DNA of 6,934 nucleotides from Clostridia bacterium (GTDB taxonomy: Bacteria > Bacillota > Clostridia > Lutisporales > Lutisporaceae). Positions 5,255 through 6,934 of this stretch are shown piece after piece; the stretch's first letter is position 1; each line of letters begins with the position of its first letter. Under the pieces are notes generated by a model, which saw nothing but the letters and a program-made list of their open reading frames with translations, was not told where the DNA came from and ran no database searches. Location: NCBI GenBank assembly GCA_029256365.1, contig JAQSYB010000174.1, forward strand, positions 1-6,934. Direction: 5' to 3'. Position numbers and translations under genes: made by a program.

Positions 5255-6246
5255 CATTCATAACAGCTATCATCGTTTTTACAGCATTGGTCGTAATACA
5301 CGAATTTGGACATTTCATATTTGCTAGAATGGCAGGTATTAAAGTTGAAGAATTTGCAGTTGGAATGGGACCTAAGATATGGGGATATCAAGGGAAGGAA
5401 ACCTTGTATTCAATAAGAGCATTTCCCTTAGGCGGATTTTGTAAAATGCTAGGCGAGGATGAGAGCAATCAAGATCCAAGAGCCTTTAACAATAAGCCTG
5501 TATGGCGAAGATTGCTGGTCATTGTATTTGGACCAATCATGAATCTGGTATTGGCAATCTTAATTTTTTCGCTAACCTTTGCCCCGATTACGGTAATAAA
5601 ACAAGTAATAGAGACGGCACCTGCAGGTAGGGCTGGCATTGTTGCAGGGGAAAGAATTGTTGAGATTCAAGGATCTACAGTTACAGAATGGGATCAAATT
5701 AAGCCTCTTGTCAATCAAAATGCAGGCAAGCAAACCTCAGTGAAGCTTGAAAAGAATGGTGTGATTCGAGAGGTAATATTGACTCCAGAGACACAAGAAG
5801 GCACTGAAGGAGCAGTAATTGGCGTAGTGCCATCCTACGGATATCAAGGCTTTTCAATCGGAAATGGGTTAAAAACAGCAACAACGGTATCCTATCAAAT
5901 GATAGATTACCTTGGAAAGCTTTTCGTTGGAAAGGCTTCCACTGAGGAGGTTGTTGGCCCAGTAGGAATTATATATTATATGAGTGATGCGGCGAAAACA
6001 GGCTTGTTGGCTGTATTAAGCTTAACAGCATTCTTAAGCTTAAACCTATTCATTGTAAATTTACTTCCCCTTCCAGCTTTAGATGGCGGACGTCTGATAT
6101 TTTTAATCATTGAAGGCATTCGAAGAAAGCCAGTTGACCCTCAGAAGGAAGGCTTTGTACATTTTGTAGGTTTTGTGCTTTTAATGATTTTATCAGCACT
6201 CATTATTTACAGAGACTTTATAAAATTTGATGTGTTTAAATTTTAG
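5248..6246 (+). CDS. rseP: Site-2 intramembrane zinc metalloprotease (RseP/RasP family)
   Basis: Membrane-embedded protease of the S2P family. In relatives it finishes regulated cleavage of anti-sigma factors and clears signal-peptide remnants; its substrates here are not known. The product is 332 aa, shorter than E. coli RseP (450) because it has one PDZ domain rather than two. The zinc site HEFGH is at 18-22 in the first membrane helix, with E19 catalytic. The third ligand D279 is in the LPALDGGR motif (275-282) near the C terminus. GPIMN (95-99) begins the second helix, the PDZ domain spans about 115-185, and later helices lie about 255-272 and 305-321. It starts with TTG, supported by the GAGG at 5236-5239, and overlaps dxr by 7 nt. 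It is commonly placed between dxr and ispG in Firmicutes. ispG follows after 11 nt. Confidence 0.95.
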   Translation: MLTFITAIIVFTALVVIHEFGHFIFARMAGIKVEEFAVGMGPKIWGYQGKETLYSIRAFPLGGFCKMLGEDESNQDPRAFNNKPVWRRLLVIVFGPIMNLVLAILIFSLTFAPITVIKQVIETAPAGRAGIVAGERIVEIQGSTVTEWDQIKPLVNQNAGKQTSVKLEKNGVIREVILTPETQEGTEGAVIGVVPSYGYQGFSIGNGLKTATTVSYQMIDYLGKLFVGKASTEEVVGPVGIIYYMSDAAKTGLLAVLSLTAFLSLNLFIVNLLPLPALDGGRLIFLIIEGIRRKPVDPQKEGFVHFVGFVLLMILSALIIYRDFIKFDVFKF

Positions 6247-6257
6247 TGAGGGACAGT

Positions 6258-6934
6258 ATGAGAAAGATAACAAAAAGAGTAAGGATAGGCTCTGTTGAAA
6301 TAGGAGATAATCTCCCCATAGCAATTCAGAGCATGACCAATACACATACCCAGGATATCAAAGCAACGATTGAGCAGATAAAAGCCTTGGAAGAAGCGGG
6401 CTGTCACATAGTTAGAGCCGCAGTGCCAGATATGGAAGCAGCGGCAGCTATAAAGGAAATCAAAAAATCCATTCATATTCCTCTAGTGGCTGATATACAT
6501 TTTGATTATAGACTTGCAATTGAGGCGATTAAAAATGGAGTAGACAAAATAAGAATCAATCCAGGGAATATTGGAGAAGTGGATAGGGTAAGAAAGGTTG
6601 TTGAAGCGGCCAAGGAACATAATATTCCAATTAGAGTAGGTGTAAATTCAGGCTCTGTAGAAAGAGAGCTGCTGGCGAAGTACGGTGGACCTACTGCAGA
6701 TGCCTTAGTAGAAAGTGCCATAAGCAAAGTAAGACTGCTGGAGGATATGAACTATGACAACATCGTTATCTCAATCAAATCCTCCGATGTACTGCTTTCT
6801 ATAGACAGCTATATTAAAATATCGGAAAAGACAAATTACCCACTACACTTAGGAATTACGGAGGCCGGTACCAAATATACAGGCACAGTTAAGTCATCCG
6901 TAGGGCTGGGAACACTTCTTTACATGGGTATCGG
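6258..6934 (+). CDS. ispG: 4-hydroxy-3-methylbut-2-enyl diphosphate synthase, 5' part
   Basis: Iron-sulfur enzyme of the MEP pathway that reductively opens the cyclic diphosphate MEcPP to HMBPP. The frame is open from the ATG at 6258 to the window end, giving 225 complete codons of an expected 350-370. Reading it gives MRKITKRVRIGSVEIG at the start, then SMTNTHTQD (25-33), GCHIVRAAVPD (48-58), ADIHFDYRLA (78-87), IRINPGNIG (98-106), VGVNSGSVERELL (127-139), ISIKSSDV (171-178) and HLGITEAG (197-204). It ends at SVGLGTLLYMGI, just before the usual GDT. This covers the TIM-barrel substrate domain; the C-terminal domain with the three cysteines and one glutamate that hold the 4Fe-4S cluster lies beyond the window. 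GAGGG at 6248-6252 is 5 nt from the ATG. It is cut by the window edge, not broken. IspG needs an electron donor such as ferredoxin or flavodoxin, not encoded here. Confidence 0.96.
   Translation, partial: MRKITKRVRIGSVEIGDNLPIAIQSMTNTHTQDIKATIEQIKALEEAGCHIVRAAVPDMEAAAAIKEIKKSIHIPLVADIHFDYRLAIEAIKNGVDKIRINPGNIGEVDRVRKVVEAAKEHNIPIRVGVNSGSVERELLAKYGGPTADALVESAISKVRLLEDMNYDNIVISIKSSDVLLSIDSYIKISEKTNYPLHLGITEAGTKYTGTVKSSVGLGTLLYMGI

Noticed and set aside
6243..6727. Two minus-strand ORFs (77 and 73 codons) opposite the 5' part of ispG
   Set aside because: The + strand here encodes IspG continuously with all expected motifs; the antisense frames are shadows.

Overview
The window is about 6.9 kb of low-GC bacterial DNA with every gene on the + strand. 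Gene order, strong AGGAGG-type ribosome binding sites, TTG starts and the protein sequences all point to an anaerobic Firmicute of the class Clostridia; the exact genus cannot be read from the sequence. It is the widely conserved chromosomal cluster tsf-pyrH-frr-uppS-cdsA-dxr-rseP-ispG. No mobile element, CRISPR array, tRNA or rRNA was seen.

Layout. (1) 1-720: tsf, encoding a short, Thermus-type elongation factor Ts, closed by a clear intrinsic terminator. (2) 689-906: a 218-bp intergenic region with a weak promoter candidate and an imperfect direct repeat, leading to pyrH (UMP kinase), frr (ribosome recycling factor) and a 66-codon TTG-start gene of unknown function. These three are packed 1 and 3 nt apart, and the unit ends at a 14-bp terminator hairpin that begins in the last stop codon. 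(3) 2417-2537: two well-formed tandem promoter candidates. (4) 2538 to the window end: uppS, cdsA, dxr, rseP and the 5' two thirds of ispG. Gaps here are 11, 18, -7 and 11 nt with no terminator between them, so this looks like one operon continuing past the window.

How the genes fit together. The first half serves translation (EF-Ts, ribosome recycling) and pyrimidine nucleotide supply (UMP to UDP). The second half serves the cell envelope. Dxr and IspG are two steps of the MEP isoprenoid pathway, UppS turns its products into the undecaprenyl carrier lipid, CdsA makes CDP-diacylglycerol for phospholipids, and RseP is an intramembrane site-2 protease.

Most of this is standard. The part most worth a second look is the small gene at 2186-2386. 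Its beginning and end read like a miniature PASTA domain, without any signal peptide or membrane anchor. The pyrH leader repeat, the tandem promoters and the three-unit division of the cluster are lesser points. I found no evidence for a wholly new system.
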